From Parahaliea mediterranea (GTDB lineage Bacteria; Pseudomonadota; Gammaproteobacteria; Pseudomonadales; Halieaceae), in the NCBI RefSeq assembly GCF_017255185.1, contig NZ_JAFKCZ010000008.1, positions 169,714-233,713 of the forward strand: a stretch of 64,000 bases of DNA. The letters run 5' to 3'. Below, one piece after another: positions 33,193 to 44,300 of the stretch. The position numbers were made by a program, and so were the translations under genes. Numbering within the stretch: the stretch's first letter is position 1; each line of letters begins with the position of its first letter. The notes beneath the pieces are model-generated. The model worked only from the letters and a program-made list of their open reading frames with translations. It had not been told where the DNA came from and made no database searches.

Positions 33193-34488
33193 TTATAGAC
33201 GCCATACCGAAATCCCGCCTGCCTCCGCGGCGGCCCGCTCCAGCACCGACTTCACATCGATAAGCACACCCTCGGGACGCAGTAGCGAGGCTATGCCCTC
33301 CAGGCCCTGTGCCAGGTATTCCCGGTGGGGCACCGCCAACACCACGGCATCGGCCTTGGCCAGCTCATCCCAGGACACCAGGGGCAGGTCGTACTCCTCC
33401 TCCGCCTCCCGGGCACAGGCCAGGGGATCGTGCACCCTGACGTCACAGCAGAACTCCCGCAACTCGTGAATGATGTCGACCACCCGCGAATTGCGCAGGT
33501 CGGGGCAGTTTTCCTTGAAGGTCAGCCCCAGGATCGCGACCCGCGCCCCGCTGACCGAATGCCCGGCGCGCACCAGTTGCTTGACCGTCTGCTCGGCGAT
33601 GTACTTGCCCATGCCGTCATTGGTCTGGCGGCCGCCAAGCACCACCTGGGGATGAAAGCCCACGCTCTGCGCCTTATAGGTCAGGTAGTAGGGGTCCACG
33701 CCGATGCAGTGCCCCCCCACCAGCCCCGGCCGGAAAGGCAGGAAATTCCACTTGGTGCCGGCGGCTTCCAGCACGTCGAGGGTATCGATGTCCAGGCGAT
33801 TGAAAATCATCGCCAATTCGTTCATCAACGCGATATTGAGGTCGCGCTGGGTGTTTTCAATCACCTTGGCGGCCTCGGCGACCTTGATACTCGCGGCGCG
33901 GTGAACGCCGGCCTCGACCACGCACTCGTACAGCGTGGCCAGGCGCTCCAGGGTATCGGGAGAGTCGCCCGACACCACCTTGGTAATGGTCTGTAATTTG
34001 TGCTCGGTATCCCCGGGGTTGATCCGCTCCGGCGAGTAACCGACGAAGAAGTCCCCGCCCTCCTCTCCGGCCCAGGTCAGGCCCGATTCCCGCTCCAGAA
34101 TGGGGACACAGACCTCCTCGGTGCAGCCCGGGTAAACCGTGGATTCGAACACCACCGTGGCGCCCGGGGACATATGCCGGCCCACGGTGCGGCAGGCTGC
34201 CTCGAGCGGGCCCAGGTCGGGGCGGTGGGCGGCGTCGATCGGCGTGGGGACCACGACGATAATCACCGACGCCTGCGCCAGTGCCGCCGGGTCCGCGGTG
34301 AACTCGAGCTGCGTCGCCGCCGCCAGCTCCTCGCGACCCACCTCGCCGCTGGGGTCGAAATGGTCGCGGTAGTGCGCCAGCTTGGTTTCATTGACATCGA
34401 AGCCGATGGTCCGGCGCTGGCCGCCAAAAGCCACGGCCAGGGGCAGGCCGACATAACCGAGCCCGACAATTGCGAGTGTATTGTTCAT
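33193..34488 (-). CDS. tviB: Nucleotide-sugar dehydrogenase (TviB/WbpO-like)
   Basis: A 431-residue UDP-sugar 6-dehydrogenase. The NAD-binding motif [13 protein letters not shown] is at the N-terminus, the central domain has [18 protein letters not shown], and the catalytic Cys lies in [15 protein letters not shown] at about residues 250-264. TviB-type enzymes oxidise UDP-GlcNAc (or UDP-GalNAc) to the uronic acid. The ATG overlaps the epimerase stop (ATGA), and that pair would convert UDP-GlcNAc to UDP-GalNAcA, supplying acidic sugar for EPS. The exact substrate is by family analogy. Confidence 0.88.
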   Translation of the reverse strand: MNNTLAIVGLGYVGLPLAVAFGGQRRTIGFDVNETKLAHYRDHFDPSGEVGREELAAATQLEFTADPAALAQASVIIVVVPTPIDAAHRPDLGPLEAACRTVGRHMSPGATVVFESTVYPGCTEEVCVPILERESGLTWAGEEGGDFFVGYSPERINPGDTEHKLQTITKVVSGDSPDTLERLATLYECVVEAGVHRAASIKVAEAAKVIENTQRDLNIALMNELAMIFNRLDIDTLDVLEAAGTKWNFLPFRPGLVGGHCIGVDPYYLTYKAQSVGFHPQVVLGGRQTNDGMGKYIAEQTVKQLVRAGHSVSGARVAILGLTFKENCPDLRNSRVVDIIHELREFCCDVRVHDPLACAREAEEEYDLPLVSWDELAKADAVVLAVPHREYLAQGLEGIASLLRPEGVLIDVKSVLERAAAEAGGISVWRL

Positions 34489-35534
34489 TGATTAACCGCC
34501 GTGGGTTGTTCGTGACGGGCCAGGAACCAGCGCGTGGTCAACGCCAGCCCCCGCGCCGCGCTGACGTCGGGCGCATAGCCCAGCAGCGCCCGCGCCTTGC
34601 CAATATCCGCCTGGGAGTGACGCACGTCACCCTCCCTGAAATCGTTGTATGCGGGCTCCGGGTGCGCCACCGAAACGCCGCCCTCGCGCAACTGGTCGCG
34701 AATCAGCGCAAACAGTTCATTGAGCGTGGTGCGGTCGCCCACCGCGACATTAAACACCTGATTGGCCGCGGCCGGCTCCGTCGCGGTGGCGGCGAGCAAG
34801 TTGGCCAGCACCGCGTTATCGACATAGCAGAAGTCCCGGGACGTTTCACCGTCGCCATTGATGCGGCACTCCTCGCCGCGCAGCAGCTGCTCGATCCAGC
34901 GGGGGATCACCGCCGCGTAGGCACCGCCGGGATCCTGGCGCGGGCCGAACACGTTGAAATAGCGCAGGCCGATGCAGTCCATGGCGTAACAGCGGCCAAA
35001 GACCTCCGCGTACAACTCATTGACATACTTGGTGACCGCGTAGGGTGACAGCGGCCTACCGATTTCGTCCTCGACCTTGGGCAAGCCCGGGTGGTCGCCG
35101 TAGGTCGACGAGGAGGCCGCATAGACAAAACGCCTGACACCCGCGTCGCGGGCCGCCAGCAGCATATTGAGAAAGCCGCTCACATTGCTCTGGTTGGTAC
35201 CCAAGGGGTCCTCGAGGGAGCGCGGCACGCTGCCCAGCGCCGCCTGGTGAAGTACGTAGTCGACGCCAGCGGCGGCGCGCTGGCAGGTCGCGAGGTCGCA
35301 GATGTCACCCTCGATAAAGGTAAACCGCTGCCAGGCGGCCTCCCCGACGCTGCTGCGCACGTCCTCCAGGTTTTCGCGATAGCCGGTGGACAGGTTGTCC
35401 AGGCCAACCACCCGCTGCTGCGCGCGCAGCAGGGCTTCCACCAGATTGGAACCGATAAAGCCGGCGGCCCCCGTCACCAGCCAGGCGGACGAACTTGAGC
35501 GCAACTGCGAATTCAGCGCTTGCAGGGCAGTCAT
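34485..35534 (-). CDS. UDP-sugar 4-epimerase (TviC/WbpP-like SDR)
   Basis: A 349-residue extended short-chain dehydrogenase. It has [17 protein letters not shown] near residue 20, a Ser/Tyr-x3-Lys catalytic set in [11 protein letters not shown] and YAVTKYVNE, and [12 protein letters not shown]. It resembles TviC/WbpP, which epimerise UDP-GlcNAc(A) at C4. ATG 35534 (MTALQALN) is chosen over a longer reading that lacks family sequence. It is first in a two-gene unit with the dehydrogenase and is divergent from prsK. Confidence 0.87.
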   Translation of the reverse strand: MTALQALNSQLRSSSSAWLVTGAAGFIGSNLVEALLRAQQRVVGLDNLSTGYRENLEDVRSSVGEAAWQRFTFIEGDICDLATCQRAAAGVDYVLHQAALGSVPRSLEDPLGTNQSNVSGFLNMLLAARDAGVRRFVYAASSSTYGDHPGLPKVEDEIGRPLSPYAVTKYVNELYAEVFGRCYAMDCIGLRYFNVFGPRQDPGGAYAAVIPRWIEQLLRGEECRINGDGETSRDFCYVDNAVLANLLAATATEPAAANQVFNVAVGDRTTLNELFALIRDQLREGGVSVAHPEPAYNDFREGDVRHSQADIGKARALLGYAPDVSAARGLALTTRWFLARHEQPTAVNQ

Positions 35535-35722
35535 GGCGGTTGGATCTCCCGGTTCAACTGGACTAATCGAGTGTGTTCTGAATCCCACTACAGGGATGCC
35601 GACATTTACACATTCCAGGCCAGAGTATAGTGTCTAGCGCACATCTGGACCATTAGAAAGCGTGACTCGGCCCACATTTCCACGATGCAAGGCCGGTCTG
35701 CGTTCAACCGCGGGGTGGATTC

Positions 35723-37795
35723 ATGCCAACCAATGTCGGGCTCTACAGCTATCTCGCGGCGTGCGTGACCTTCGGCGCGCTCGCCCTGCTGTTGATGTTT
35801 GCCGGGCGACAGCGACCCTACGCCGCGCTGCTGATCGTCGCCAATGCCCTGACCGCACTCTGGGCGGGGGTGATCGCCTTCGGCACGCTCGCCGACTATC
35901 CTCCGGTCACCCTTATGCAGCTGGCCGAACTGGCGCGCAACGCGGCCTGGCTATTCCTGCTGCTGCGCCTGACCGCGGCCCAGTTCGCCGAGGTCAGCTC
36001 CCTGCTCGCGGGGCGGCGCTGGCTCTACCTGTTCATCGCGGGCGCCGTGGCCGCGCTGCTGTTGCTGACACTGCCTTCCAGGCTGGAGGATGTTGTTCCG
36101 CCGCTGGGGCGCGCCGCCAGCGCCATCGGCCTGGGGACCTGGCTCGCCATTGCCGTCGCCGGGCTGCTGCTGATTGAACAACTGTTCCGCAATGCCTCGG
36201 AGAGCGAGCGCTGGTCGATGAAGTACCTGTGCCTGGGCCTCACCTGCTTGTTCGGCTACGATTTTTTCCTCTACGCGGAAGGCCTGCTGTTCCAGCAGCT
36301 GGACCCCAATCTGTGGCAGGCAAGGGGCCTGGTCAGCACCGTCGCGGCGCCCCTGCTGGCCGTTGCCATCGCGCGCAATTCAGACTGGCAATCCACACTG
36401 CATGTGTCGCGGCACGTAGTATTCCACTCAGTCACGCTGGTCGCCGCCGGACTCTACCTGATGGCGATGTCGGTGGTGGGTTACTTCATCCGCTTGATGG
36501 ACGGCACCTGGGGCGGCGTGCTGCAAACCTCCTTCATGGTGGCCGCGGGCGCCATGCTGCTGGTGCTGCTGTTTTCCGGCAAGCTGCGCGCCCATGCCCG
36601 GGTACTGCTGAACAAGCATTTTTTCAGCTACAAGTACGACTATCGCGAGGAGTGGCTCAACTTTACCCGCGCCCTCGCCGATATTGGCGACGATGTGCCC
36701 GAGGGCATCGTGCGCACCATGGTCCCCCTGGTGGGCAGCCAGGCGGGCCTGCTGTTCGCCATCGAGGGGGGGCGCTACAACCTGCTGGCCAACTACCAAA
36801 TGCCGGCACCCGAGGGCGACTTCGACATGGGGGAACTTCCCGCCTGGCTGGAGCAGAGCGAGTGGGTCGTGGACCTGGACGAGTGGGATGCCTCTCCGGA
36901 CATGTACAATCACCTGGAGTTGCCCGCCTGGCTGCAGCGCGTTTCCCAGCCATGGCTGATCGTGCCATTGATATTCGGCACCCGCCTGGCCGGCATCCTG
37001 GTCATCAGGCGCTCGGACCTGCAACAGGGCATCAACTGGGAGGAGCGGGACCTGCTCAAAACGGCGGGGCGCCAGGCCGCCAGCCATCTGGCCCAGTTTC
37101 TGGCCCAGAAGGCCCTGGTCGAGGCGCGCCAGTTCGACGCTTTCAACCGCCTCTCGGCCTATGTCATCCACGACCTGAAAAACATCCTGGCCCAGCAATC
37201 ACTGATGGTCGCCAACGCGGAAAAACACAAGGACAATCCGGCCTTCGTCGACGACATGATCGAAACCGTCAGGAATTCGGTGACCAGGATGACCCGCCTC
37301 ATGGACCAGATGCGCAGCGGCATGCGCGACAGCCAGCTGGAACTACTGGACCTGGCGGATGTGCTGCGCACGGTGGTCGAGGGGCGCGCCGGGCAGCGCC
37401 CCGCCCCCAGCCTCGAGGTTGTCGACGCGAACCTGCGATTGCAGGCCGATCGCGAGCGCCTGGCGACCGTCTTCAACCACCTGGTGCAAAATGCCCAGGA
37501 AGCCTGCGACAAACGCGGCGAGGTCCAGGTGGCGGCGAGCCGTGACCACGGTTTCGCGGTGGTGACGATCCGGGATACCGGCCGCGGCATGGACGCGGAT
37601 TTCATCGCAAATCGCCTGTTCACGCCCTTCGACAGCACCAAGGGCCTGACCGGGATGGGCATCGGCGCTTTCGAGAGCAGGGACTATATTCGGGGTATTG
37701 GCGGCGACATCCGCGTCGAGAGCGAGCCCGGCGTGGGCTCGACCTTCAGAGTGTATCTCCCGATACCACAAGACAAGGAGAATGTGGCAGCATAG
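35723..37795 (+). CDS. prsK: PEP-CTERM system histidine kinase PrsK
   Basis: A 690-residue inner-membrane sensor kinase. About eight hydrophobic helices span residues 5-280, followed by a GAF-like domain (about 310-450). A HisKA-type region has the phospho-acceptor His in LSAYVIHDLKNIL near residue 485. The HATPase_c domain carries NHLVQNAQEA, DTGRGMDADFI and GMGIGAFESRDYI. Length and layout match PrsK of exosortase systems. It should phosphorylate PrsR, encoded 25 bases downstream. The ligand is unknown. GGGTGGA lies just before the ATG. Confidence 0.93.
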   Translation: MPTNVGLYSYLAACVTFGALALLLMFAGRQRPYAALLIVANALTALWAGVIAFGTLADYPPVTLMQLAELARNAAWLFLLLRLTAAQFAEVSSLLAGRRWLYLFIAGAVAALLLLTLPSRLEDVVPPLGRAASAIGLGTWLAIAVAGLLLIEQLFRNASESERWSMKYLCLGLTCLFGYDFFLYAEGLLFQQLDPNLWQARGLVSTVAAPLLAVAIARNSDWQSTLHVSRHVVFHSVTLVAAGLYLMAMSVVGYFIRLMDGTWGGVLQTSFMVAAGAMLLVLLFSGKLRAHARVLLNKHFFSYKYDYREEWLNFTRALADIGDDVPEGIVRTMVPLVGSQAGLLFAIEGGRYNLLANYQMPAPEGDFDMGELPAWLEQSEWVVDLDEWDASPDMYNHLELPAWLQRVSQPWLIVPLIFGTRLAGILVIRRSDLQQGINWEERDLLKTAGRQAASHLAQFLAQKALVEARQFDAFNRLSAYVIHDLKNILAQQSLMVANAEKHKDNPAFVDDMIETVRNSVTRMTRLMDQMRSGMRDSQLELLDLADVLRTVVEGRAGQRPAPSLEVVDANLRLQADRERLATVFNHLVQNAQEACDKRGEVQVAASRDHGFAVVTIRDTGRGMDADFIANRLFTPFDSTKGLTGMGIGAFESRDYIRGIGGDIRVESEPGVGSTFRVYLPIPQDKENVAA

Positions 37796-37820
37796 CAAGC
37801 CACATAAGAGGTAAGCGGAC

Positions 37821-39176
37821 GTGAACGCAGGAAAAAAGCACTTACTGGTTGTCGAGGACGACAAGGGCTTGCAGAGCCAGTTGCGCTGGGCATTCGAGGA
37901 CTTTGAGGTCGCGATAGCCGGTGATCGGGAAGAAGCCATCGCGCAACTGCGCAGGTTCGAGCCCGGCGTGGTCATACTCGACCTGGGCCTGCCACCCGAC
38001 CCCGGCGGCGTGAGCGAGGGACTGGCCACCCTGACGGACATCCTCTCACTATCGCCGGACACCAAGATCGTGGTGGTAACCGGCGACAATGATCGCGCCA
38101 ACGCGGTGAAGGCGGTGGGCCGCGGGGCCTACGATTTCTACCAGAAGCCGGTGGACCCCGAGATGCTGGGCATGATCGTGGGGCGCGCCTACCGGGTTCA
38201 CGAACTGGAGCGCGAGAACCGCCGGCTGACCCAGTTCCAGGACAAGATGCCGCTCACCGGCATTATTGCCACCAGCCCGCAGATGCTCAAGGTCTGCCGC
38301 ACCGTGGAAAAAGTGGCGCCCACCGACGTCACCACCCTGCTGCTGGGCGCCAGCGGTTCGGGCAAGGAGCGTTTCGCCCAGGCGCTGCACGAACTGAGCC
38401 ATCGCGCCAAGAACAAGATGGTGGCGATCAACTGCGCCGCGATTCCGGAAAACCTGCTGGAAAGCGAACTGTTCGGCTATGAAAAGGGCGCCTTCACCGG
38501 CGCGACCCAAACAACGCCGGGCAAGATCGAATACGCCGATGGCGGCACGCTGTTCCTGGACGAAATCGGCGACCTGCCGATGGAACTACAGGCCAAGCTG
38601 CTGCGCTTCCTGCAGGAACGGGTGGTGGAACGGGTTGGCGGGCGCAAGGAAATTCCCGTGGACGTGCGCATCGTTTGCGCCACCCACCAGGACCTGAGCG
38701 CGCACATTGCCGAGGGCCGCTTTCGCGAGGACCTCTACTACCGGGTGAGTGAGCTCACCATCAATATTCCCGCGCTGAAGGAGCGCGATGGCGACGCCCT
38801 GGTACTGGCCACGGTATTCCTGGATCGCTTTGCCCGCGAGATGGGCCGCAATATCAAGGGCTTCGATGACGGCGCCCGCAGGGCCATCGAGGCTCACGAC
38901 TGGCCGGGCAACGTGCGCGAACTGGAGAGCCGGATAAAGCGGGCCGTCATCCTCGCCGACAACAGCAATATCACCGCAGCGGACCTGGAGCTGGAGGACG
39001 TCGAGATCGAGGATCGCCCCTTCAACCTCAAGCAGGTACGCGAGGAGGTGGAGCGCAAGGCGATCCAGCGGGCCCTCGGCCACTGCAATGACAATGTCTC
39101 GGATACCGCGACCCTGTTGGGGATCACCCGCCCCACCCTGTACAACCTGATGGAGAAATACCGGCTCAAGAGCTGA
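37821..39176 (+). CDS. prsR: PEP-CTERM system response regulator PrsR (sigma-54 activator)
   Basis: A 451-residue NtrC-type regulator starting at GTG 37821. The receiver domain (about 5-120) has the phospho-acceptor Asp in VVILDLGLPPDP. The AAA+ domain has GASGSGKERFAQ, the sigma-54-contacting GAFTGA loop in YEKGAFTGATQ, and GGTLFLDEIGDLP. A Fis-type helix-turn-helix ends the protein (DTATLLGITRPTLYNLMEKY). It would bind upstream elements and activate RpoN promoters, which are found here before the PEP-CTERM genes and the HPr-rel-A group. Confidence 0.94.
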   Translation: MNAGKKHLLVVEDDKGLQSQLRWAFEDFEVAIAGDREEAIAQLRRFEPGVVILDLGLPPDPGGVSEGLATLTDILSLSPDTKIVVVTGDNDRANAVKAVGRGAYDFYQKPVDPEMLGMIVGRAYRVHELERENRRLTQFQDKMPLTGIIATSPQMLKVCRTVEKVAPTDVTTLLLGASGSGKERFAQALHELSHRAKNKMVAINCAAIPENLLESELFGYEKGAFTGATQTTPGKIEYADGGTLFLDEIGDLPMELQAKLLRFLQERVVERVGGRKEIPVDVRIVCATHQDLSAHIAEGRFREDLYYRVSELTINIPALKERDGDALVLATVFLDRFAREMGRNIKGFDDGARRAIEAHDWPGNVRELESRIKRAVILADNSNITAADLELEDVEIEDRPFNLKQVREEVERKAIQRALGHCNDNVSDTATLLGITRPTLYNLMEKYRLKS

Positions 39177-39184
39177 GGCGCCGT

Positions 39185-41365
39185 CTAGAAGCCCCAGCGC
39201 AGCCCCAGCACCAGACGGTCCCGGCGGTCGAACTGGCCGAACAGCCCGCGCGGCTCGCCGTCGAACCAGTCCGCCCCGACCCAGACTTCCAGGTCCGAGC
39301 GCCACCAATAGCGCAGGCGCAGCTGCAACATGGCGTCCTCGTCATCCACCGAGTACAGCCCGAGGGCGCGCCACTCCCAGCTGTTGTTGGCGAAATTCTC
39401 CAGCCAGAGCAGGGACAGGAAGTCTTCCGAGGGGCGGCGGTACATGGAGTCGCGGTGATCCGACAGGCGGCGGTGAAACCACTGCGCGCTCAGCTGGCGG
39501 TCGCTGCGCCACTGCCAGTCCAGCCCGACCACCCCGGAAAACTCCCGGCTATCGGTCACGCCCCCCTCGGCGAGGTTGTTCCCGACCACCCAGGTATCGC
39601 TGTTCCAGGCCAGTTCGGTGCGCAGCGCCACCGGGCCAAAGACGTTGCTGGCGGTGACCCCGGCGAGATGGTTGCGCCGGTACTCGGCCTCGACCAGGCC
39701 ATAGATCCCCGCCTCGTCGCGGGCCAGCGACTGGAACAGCACCGGAAAGTCGCCATAGCTGTACAGGTAGTGCAGCCCCAGGTCCCAGCCTCCCAGGTGG
39801 CCGCGCAGGCGCAGGCCCGCGTCGCTGTCCGCGAACAGCCGGCCCGGGATATCAGGCTCGTCAAAGCGCAGCCGCAGACCCGGCGGCGCCACCGGCACCA
39901 GCAGCGGAGAACTCAATTCAAAGGGAGTGCCGGGCTCGGCGAACTCGTGGTAGGTCGTATCCGGAATCCACAGCAGTTGCAAGCCAGCGGCATCGCCCAG
40001 GGGGATCTCCAGGTTGGCCATCCACAGGGGAATCCGGGAGTCGTCGAAATCGTCCAGAATGTATTCGCGAAAACTCTGGGGATTGACCACGTCCAGAACC
40101 TTGATCCCGTCGGCCTGGCCCCACACCACCTGCTGCTTGCCCAGCCGCAGGTAGGTGTTCCCCAACCGGGTATCGAGATAGAACTCCCGCAGATCGAAGC
40201 CCGCGTGACGGTCGTTGTACCAGGGCCCATTGACCGCCGAGTAGTTCCAGGGGCGCTGGCTATCGGGGCCCAGATCGCCCACCGCGTCCAACCGCAGGCG
40301 CCCGAGCGCGCTCAAGCTTCCCAAATCCCCCAGCGCCAGATCCACGCGCGAGTCCAGCAGGGCCTCGAATTTCTGGTTGCCGTCGCGAGCCACCGCCCAC
40401 TCCTGCTCCCAGGTGCCACTGAATTCCCAGGGGACCCGGCTCGCCTGGGGCGAGTCTGCCGCGCGTCGCGGCATCCCGCCCGCCCCGCGCCGCGGCCCAT
40501 TCCCCGAGCGCCGCAGCTGTCGCCGCTGCGGTGCCTCGGGCCCGGCCCGCGCCAGGTCGGGTTCGGCCGCCGGGAGCGGCGCGGACACCCGGGCCGGTTG
40601 TTCCGCGGACTCCTGTAACGCGGGAGGGTAGAAATCCAGCACGACCCGGTAGCCGCGGGTGGCATTGGCCGCCAGGGCGTAATCGCGCACCCGCCGGGGT
40701 TCGGCCAGGACCATCTCGACGGCCCCGTCCCCTTGCAACCGGGCGCCCGCAACCGCGGAATGGCCGCCGCGCAGCGACGCCAGCTCGGCGGGCTCCAGCA
40801 TCGCATCGGCGAAGGCAATGGCCAGTGACGGCCCGCCGCCCTCGGCCTGGCTGACCTCGTAGGCGACCTCGTCGTCAAACTCAAAGGTGAGCCGGGAAAA
40901 GCCCTCGTGCCACCCCTCCCGCACCGCGCGCAACCTCGGTACCGCGGGGCTGCGGGACGCCGGTTCGGCGCGCTTGATATCCAGCACCAGGCGATCGCCA
41001 CCGTGGGCATCGGGCCCGAGGACAAAGGCGCGGGCACTCACCGCCTGGCGCAGCGACAGGCGCAATCGGCGGGGCTCGCCGGGCTCGGCGGGCTGCAGCC
41101 GCAGCGCGCTGACCGGCGTGCCCGCCCAGTTGATGGTCGCGGGGTCGAAATCCAGGCGCTCCGCCGCCAGGTCGAGCAGCAGCGTCTGCCCTTCGGGCTG
41201 CTGCAAACGGTGAAAGGGCAGCGGCTCGCTGAGGTCAAAAACCAGCCGGGTGTGCTCCGCCGTCAGCCCCAGGCGCAAGCGCTCGACCACGGAGGCGCCC
41301 GCGGTGGCGGCCGCCGGCAACAGCAGGCAGGCGATCCAGCACCCGAGGCGGGCGGAGAGCCTCAC
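39185..41365 (-). CDS. AMIN-like domain protein with C-terminal outer-membrane beta-barrel (DUF1302-like)
   Basis: A 726-residue exported protein with a signal peptide (ending TAGA-SV). Residues about 25-130 and 145-250 look like two AMIN-type beta domains (TRLVFDLSEPLPF, RLTFEFDDEVAYEV), followed by a Pro/Arg-rich linker to about 310. From about 315 a beta-barrel resembles DUF1302 proteins (LGKQQVVWGQADGIKVLDVVNP) and ends LVLGLRWGF, as outer-membrane barrels do. DUF1302 barrels are usually encoded beside RND/MMPL transporters, as here. The GTG start directly follows the transporter stop. It may form an outer-membrane partner for the transporter; AMIN domains often bind peptidoglycan. Confidence 0.72.
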   Translation of the reverse strand: MRLSARLGCWIACLLLPAAATAGASVVERLRLGLTAEHTRLVFDLSEPLPFHRLQQPEGQTLLLDLAAERLDFDPATINWAGTPVSALRLQPAEPGEPRRLRLSLRQAVSARAFVLGPDAHGGDRLVLDIKRAEPASRSPAVPRLRAVREGWHEGFSRLTFEFDDEVAYEVSQAEGGGPSLAIAFADAMLEPAELASLRGGHSAVAGARLQGDGAVEMVLAEPRRVRDYALAANATRGYRVVLDFYPPALQESAEQPARVSAPLPAAEPDLARAGPEAPQRRQLRRSGNGPRRGAGGMPRRAADSPQASRVPWEFSGTWEQEWAVARDGNQKFEALLDSRVDLALGDLGSLSALGRLRLDAVGDLGPDSQRPWNYSAVNGPWYNDRHAGFDLREFYLDTRLGNTYLRLGKQQVVWGQADGIKVLDVVNPQSFREYILDDFDDSRIPLWMANLEIPLGDAAGLQLLWIPDTTYHEFAEPGTPFELSSPLLVPVAPPGLRLRFDEPDIPGRLFADSDAGLRLRGHLGGWDLGLHYLYSYGDFPVLFQSLARDEAGIYGLVEAEYRRNHLAGVTASNVFGPVALRTELAWNSDTWVVGNNLAEGGVTDSREFSGVVGLDWQWRSDRQLSAQWFHRRLSDHRDSMYRRPSEDFLSLLWLENFANNSWEWRALGLYSVDDEDAMLQLRLRYWWRSDLEVWVGADWFDGEPRGLFGQFDRRDRLVLGLRWGF

Positions 41366-44300
41366 TCAGCGCCCCCGCTCCAGGGCCTGGCGGGTAAACA
41401 GGCTGTCGTCGATGCCGCCATCGAAGGCGATATCGTAAAACTCGAAGCGGGTGGTGTGGCCCGTCTGGTGATTGCTGACTTCCAGGCCCTCGCGGGTCCA
41501 GGTGCCGTCGACCTCGACAATGCCGGTCACCTCCAGGGTTTTTAGTGGCTGCCCCTGCAGGTCGAAGAAGGCCACCTCGACCGCCAGCCAGGTACTCGCG
41601 TCCACGCGAACCTCGATGCGCGAATAACCCAGCTCGCCGGCAATGGCCTCGCTACGGGGCTCGCCCCTGAGCAGGTAGTACAGGTAGTCACCGTCGCGTT
41701 CGCTACCTTCCAGTGCGAAGTGGTAGTCAACGGGCGCCAACTTGCCGTCGAGCTTGATGTCCTCGTAGGTGAGATCGGTCCCCAGGAAGTAGTCACCGCG
41801 ATCGGCGGCGGGAATGCGCCGGGACTTGCGCAGGGCGGGCAGGTACAGCCACTGGTCGTCCTCGCGGTCCGCGGCATCGTAGTCCCACGTCAGGAAGGCC
41901 GTGCCGCGCACGTTCGCCGGCGCGAGGTAAAACACCACGGTGCGCAGGGAGTCCTCGAAACGCTTGCGGTAACTCACTGTCTCGCGATCACGCTGCTTGC
42001 CGCGACTGTCGGTCAGCACCATGCGCACCTTGCGCGACAACGAGCGGTCGGCACCCACCGCGTTCATCGAGGCGACGATCTCGTCCGCCGTGGGCGATTC
42101 CTCGGCGGCCGCGGCGCCGCCGACCAGGAATATCGCCAGCGCGCAGGTCAGCAGCACGGCGGCCCAGCGCAAGCCCGGGCGGGCGGGTGTCCAGTCCGGC
42201 CGCAGAAAGGACGGTTGCAGCCGCCAGAGCAGCGCCGGAAGCAGGGTCATACTGGCAATGAAACTGGTGACAATGGCCATCATCACGATCCAGCCGAAGG
42301 TAGTGAGAGAAACAATCTTGCTGAAGACGAGGATACCAAAGCCACAGGCAACTGCCAGCGCATTGTAGAGCAGCGCGCGGCCGGTGCCCGGATAGAGATC
42401 GACAAAGGCGCGCCGGGGATCGTCGGGGTGTGTCCGTCCCAGGCTACGCAGCCGGTCCAGGGTGTGAATGGCGAAGTCGATGCCCAGGCCGACCGCAATG
42501 GCGGCGAACATGGAGGTCCCCATGCCGAGGGTGATACCCGCCAGGCCCATCACCGCGTACACCACCAGCACGGAGGCCACCACCGGCACCAGGGTCAGGC
42601 AGCCTGCCAGCAGTGATCGAAACAGCAGCGCCGACACTGCCCAGACCATGACCAGGGACAGCAGCAGGCCGCCGAAATGGCTGTCCGCCAAGCCCTTGAT
42701 CCAGCGATAGTTGATATAGAGGCGGCCGCTGATGCTCGCCGCCAGGTCGCCGTCGCCGAAATGCCGCGCCACGTAGTCCCGCACCCCCTCGACCAGCGGC
42801 CGCGTATCGCGGTAACCGCCCGCCGTGGCGTAGACCCGCACGTTGGCGCTGCGGTAATCGTAATCCACCTCTTCCTCGAAATCCGCGGGATCGGACATGG
42901 CGGCATAGAGCAGGAAAAACTGGGCCACCGAGTCGGCGGAATCGGGAATCCGGTAATAGGCGGGATCGTCGTCGTTCAGCGCCCGGTTCATCTGCTTGAG
43001 GTAGTCCACGATGGACACCGTGCCCCCCACATGGGGCAGCGTTTCGATATAGGCCTGCAGGGCTTCGATACGGCGCAGGCGACGGGGGTCGAACAGCCCT
43101 TCAGCCTCCGGCGCCTCGACCACCACGTCCAGGGTATTGGTGCCGTCCATGCGCGCGTTGATCAGGCGATCGGCCACCGCCACCGGTTCGTCGCGGTGAA
43201 AGACGCCGATGGGATCGTCGTCGACCTGCAGGCGGGTCGCGGCGTAAAGTCCGGCCGCCACCAGTACGCCTGCCAGCAGCAACACGCGGCCACTGGAATC
43301 GAGGGTGCCCTCGCCGAGGCGCGACAGCGCGCCCGCCAGGCCCCGCCGGTCTTGCCCGCCGCCCTCGCGCGCGCGCTCTACAGCGGCTCGCGGGGTAAAC
43401 AAAACCATCAGCGCCGGCAGGATCACCAGGGTATATAGCCAGGCCAGGCCCACCCCGAGCGCGGCAAACCAGCCAAAGTACCGGAACGGAGGCATGAAGC
43501 TCGCCAGGGCCAGGCCGGCAAACCCGGCCATGGTCGTGAGCGACGTGATCGTAACGGGGCGCCACATTTCCCGCACCGCGCGCGACACCAACTCGCGATG
43601 GGATTCGCCGGTGGCACGCGCGCGCAGCTCGTCGTAGTGGCTGACGACATGAATGGTGTCGGCCACCGCGATACCAATCAGGATGACGGGCAGGGCATTG
43701 CTGATCACATAGAACTTGATGCCCAGCGCCGCCATCAGACCAACCGTCGACACCACCGTGAACAGCATGATGACATCGGCGTAAAGCGCCGGCCCCAGGC
43801 GGCGAAAGCCCAGGAAGACCACCGCGGTGATGATCAGCCAGGCCACCGGGATCAGCCTCTGGGCATCCTGGTCGACGTAGCTGCCCATGTAGCCGCTGAT
43901 GGCGCCCTCCCCCGCCAGGTGCAGGGTGGTGCCCGGCGGCCTCGGCAGATCCAGCAACACCTGGCGCAACTGGCGATAACTTTGCTCGGCGAGACTCTCG
44001 TTTTTCAGCTCGACCACCGTCAGGGCCATGCTGCCGTCCTCGGCCACGAGGCTGCCCAGGTACAGGGGAAAGCGTGACACCGCCACGCGCACGTGCTCCG
44101 CTTGCGCGCGGGATGCCGGCGGCGGATCAAGAAACGGGGAGATTGCCAGGCCGTCGGGGGTGGCGGCGATATTGGACTCGGTCGCCAGGCTGAACACCCG
44201 CTCCCGATCGATATTGGGAAGCGCCTTCACCGCCTCGGCGATGTCCGCCAACAGGGCGAGATTGGCCGGTGAGTAGACGGCCTCCGGCTGACCCGCGTCC

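Noticed and set aside
35535-35722. Sigma-70 promoter for prsK (TTTACA ... TATAGT)
   Set aside because: The hexamers are only 15 bases apart, so the match may be chance.
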